7,618 bases of DNA from the NCBI GenBank assembly GCA_030040235.1, contig JASHUC010000199.1, positions 1-7,618 on the forward strand. The letters are read 5' to 3'. The position numbers and the translations under genes were made by a program. The notes under the pieces were generated by a model, which had not been told where the DNA came from, made no database searches, and saw nothing but the letters and a program-made list of their open reading frames with translations. How positions within the stretch are numbered: the stretch's first letter is position 1; every line of letters starts with the position of its first letter. Source of the DNA: Gammaproteobacteria bacterium (GTDB lineage Bacteria; Pseudomonadota; Gammaproteobacteria; Steroidobacterales; Steroidobacteraceae). Below, one piece after another: positions 6,768-7,618 of the stretch.

Positions 6768-6781
6768 TGCGGCCCCGTGCC

Positions 6782-7501
6782 TCACATCTCTTCGGACAGC
6801 AGCAGCAGGAGCGTGCCTTCCGGCGCCTCGATGAGCGCGTTGCGCTTCGGGTCGAGGCCGGCGGGGAGCTTGCGTTTGCGCTCGACGCCGATCTCCTCGA
6901 GTCGCGCGATATGCGCTGCCATCTCATCGGCGGTGAAGACGAGCGCCGGAGTTGCGAGCGTGCGCGGGCCGTGGAAGGCGATGTTCAAATGATCGCTCGT
7001 CAACGTGAGCCGCGGGTAGGGCTCATCGAGCTCTCCCGTTGCGACGAAGCCGAGCGGTTCCCAGAAACGTTGCGCAGCGTCGAAGTCGCGCGCCGGCATG
7101 CTGAGCTCGAGAAAATAGCCGCAGAGCGATTCGGCGATGCGATCTGCCGGTGGAGGCGAGTACGTGCGCGCCTCGAGCACGGTCACGCGCTGCCCGCTAG
7201 GATCGGTGAGCCCGATCTCGTGGAAGGAGTCGGCGCCCGTGCGCCGATAGGCGAGCTCGATTCCCTGGCGCTCGAGCTCGGCGCCGCGCCGCGCCACATC
7301 CGGGTGCACGAACGTGAGTGAGCTCTCGCGCGCGGCAGTCTGGTGCAGTCCGAGCACGATGCGGCCGTCCGTGAGCACCCCGTAGGGATGCGGCCATACG
7401 TCGCGTGTTTGCGCCTGGCAAAAGCCGAGCCGCTCGTAGAACTCGACCGAAACGCGAATGTCGGGCGTTACGATGCTGAACTCGTGAAAGCGCCCGAGCA
7501 C
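6782..7501 (-). CDS. VOC family protein with two glyoxalase/dioxygenase-fold domains
   Basis: This 239-residue protein is made of two vicinal-oxygen-chelate domains. Domain 1 (about 4-113) opens with FHEFSIVTPDIRVSVEFYE and closes with the typical DPSGQRVTVLEA (100-111). Domain 2 (about 127-237) opens with YFLELSMPARDFDAAQRFWE and closes with APEGTLLLLL (226-235). VOC proteins are metal-dependent isomerases, dioxygenases or thiol transferases, or metal-free binding proteins; the substrate cannot be named. H6, H53 and E110 are candidate ligands in domain 1, while the matching first and last positions of domain 2 are F130 and S236, so domain 2 may not bind metal. The start is GTG 7501: an in-frame stop lies just upstream and there is no earlier start. 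No ribosome site is visible. The start lies 15 bases after the preceding gene's stop, suggesting coupling to it. Confidence 0.88.
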   Translation of the reverse strand: MLGRFHEFSIVTPDIRVSVEFYERLGFCQAQTRDVWPHPYGVLTDGRIVLGLHQTAARESSLTFVHPDVARRGAELERQGIELAYRRTGADSFHEIGLTDPSGQRVTVLEARTYSPPPADRIAESLCGYFLELSMPARDFDAAQRFWEPLGFVATGELDEPYPRLTLTSDHLNIAFHGPRTLATPALVFTADEMAAHIARLEEIGVERKRKLPAGLDPKRNALIEAPEGTLLLLLSEEM

Positions 7502-7516
7502 GCGCAGAGGTGCGGT

Positions 7517-7618
7517 TCAGGCCGAGGCGCCGCGCGCCGCACCCGCGGGCCGAAACCCGATCTCGACGTGCGTCCAGCCCTGACAGTGCTGGGCGATCAG
7601 CTCGGCAAGGAAGCGCGC
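7517..7618 (-). CDS. Unidentified gene, C-terminal 33 residues only
   Basis: An open frame enters from the right edge and ends with TGA at 7519-7517. The visible residues are ARFLAELIAQHCQGWTHVEI (first 20) followed by a Gly/Ala/Arg-rich tail GFRPAGAARGASA. The first part looks like an amphipathic helix and strand of a folded domain, the last part like a disordered tail. It is too short to identify. Its stop lies 15 bases before the VOC gene start on the same strand, so the two probably share a transcript. Confidence 0.55.
   Translation of the reverse strand, partial: ARFLAELIAQHCQGWTHVEIGFRPAGAARGASA

Noticed and set aside
6749..7321. Plus-strand open frame of 190 codons opposite the VOC gene
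   Set aside because: Arg/Glu/Ala-rich with no domain; the minus strand carries two recognisable VOC domains over the same bases.
1..7618. CRISPR arrays, tRNA or rRNA genes, insertion sequences, phage or defence islands
   Set aside because: No regularly spaced repeats, cloverleaf sequences, transposase motifs or terminal inverted repeats were seen. The HNH protein is flanked by housekeeping genes, with no mobile-element signs.

Overview
The window is GC-rich bacterial chromosome, densely packed with short intergenic gaps. Most identifiable genes belong to central metabolism or DNA metabolism. The transhydrogenase alpha subunit is split (PntAA + PntAB + PntB), the codons are strongly G/C-ending, and an HNH protein of a type I associate with gammaproteobacteria is present. 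Together these suggest a high-GC proteobacterium, perhaps a gammaproteobacterium of the Steroidobacter/Nevskia/Xanthomonas sort. That placement is inference; no rRNA or other marker is present. I see no CRISPR array, tRNA, rRNA, transposase, phage gene or attachment site.

Layout. (1) Positions 1-2292, minus strand: the pntAA-pntAB-pntB operon for proton-translocating NAD(P) transhydrogenase, with pntB running off the left edge. (2) About 2293-2411: a divergent intergenic region. (3) Positions 2412-6213, plus strand: a three-gene run of an HNH nuclease-like protein, a stand-alone 5'-3' exonuclease (FEN family) and an acetyl-CoA synthetase, with gaps of only 9 and 25 bases. (4) 6214-6369: a non-coding spacer. 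(5) 6370-6729, plus: a small acidic protein of unknown function. (6) 6730-6781: a strong hairpin between convergent genes. (7) 6782-7618, minus: a two-domain VOC (glyoxalase/dioxygenase fold) protein preceded by the last 33 codons of an unidentified gene.

Functionally, transhydrogenase sets the NADPH/NADH balance and acetyl-CoA synthetase activates acetate, so both bear on carbon and redox supply. The two nuclease-type genes upstream of the synthetase are unexpected partners. The most unusual object is the synthetase itself. After a complete ~650-residue enzyme it continues in frame for 78 residues (655-732) with 31 Lys/Arg, no Asp/Glu, and otherwise mostly Ala and Ser, resembling a histone-H1/AlgP-type nucleic-acid-binding tail. 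The other genes are of recognisable families or small unknowns. I see no clear new multi-gene defence or mobile system; the tailed synthetase in a nuclease operon is the best candidate for something undescribed.
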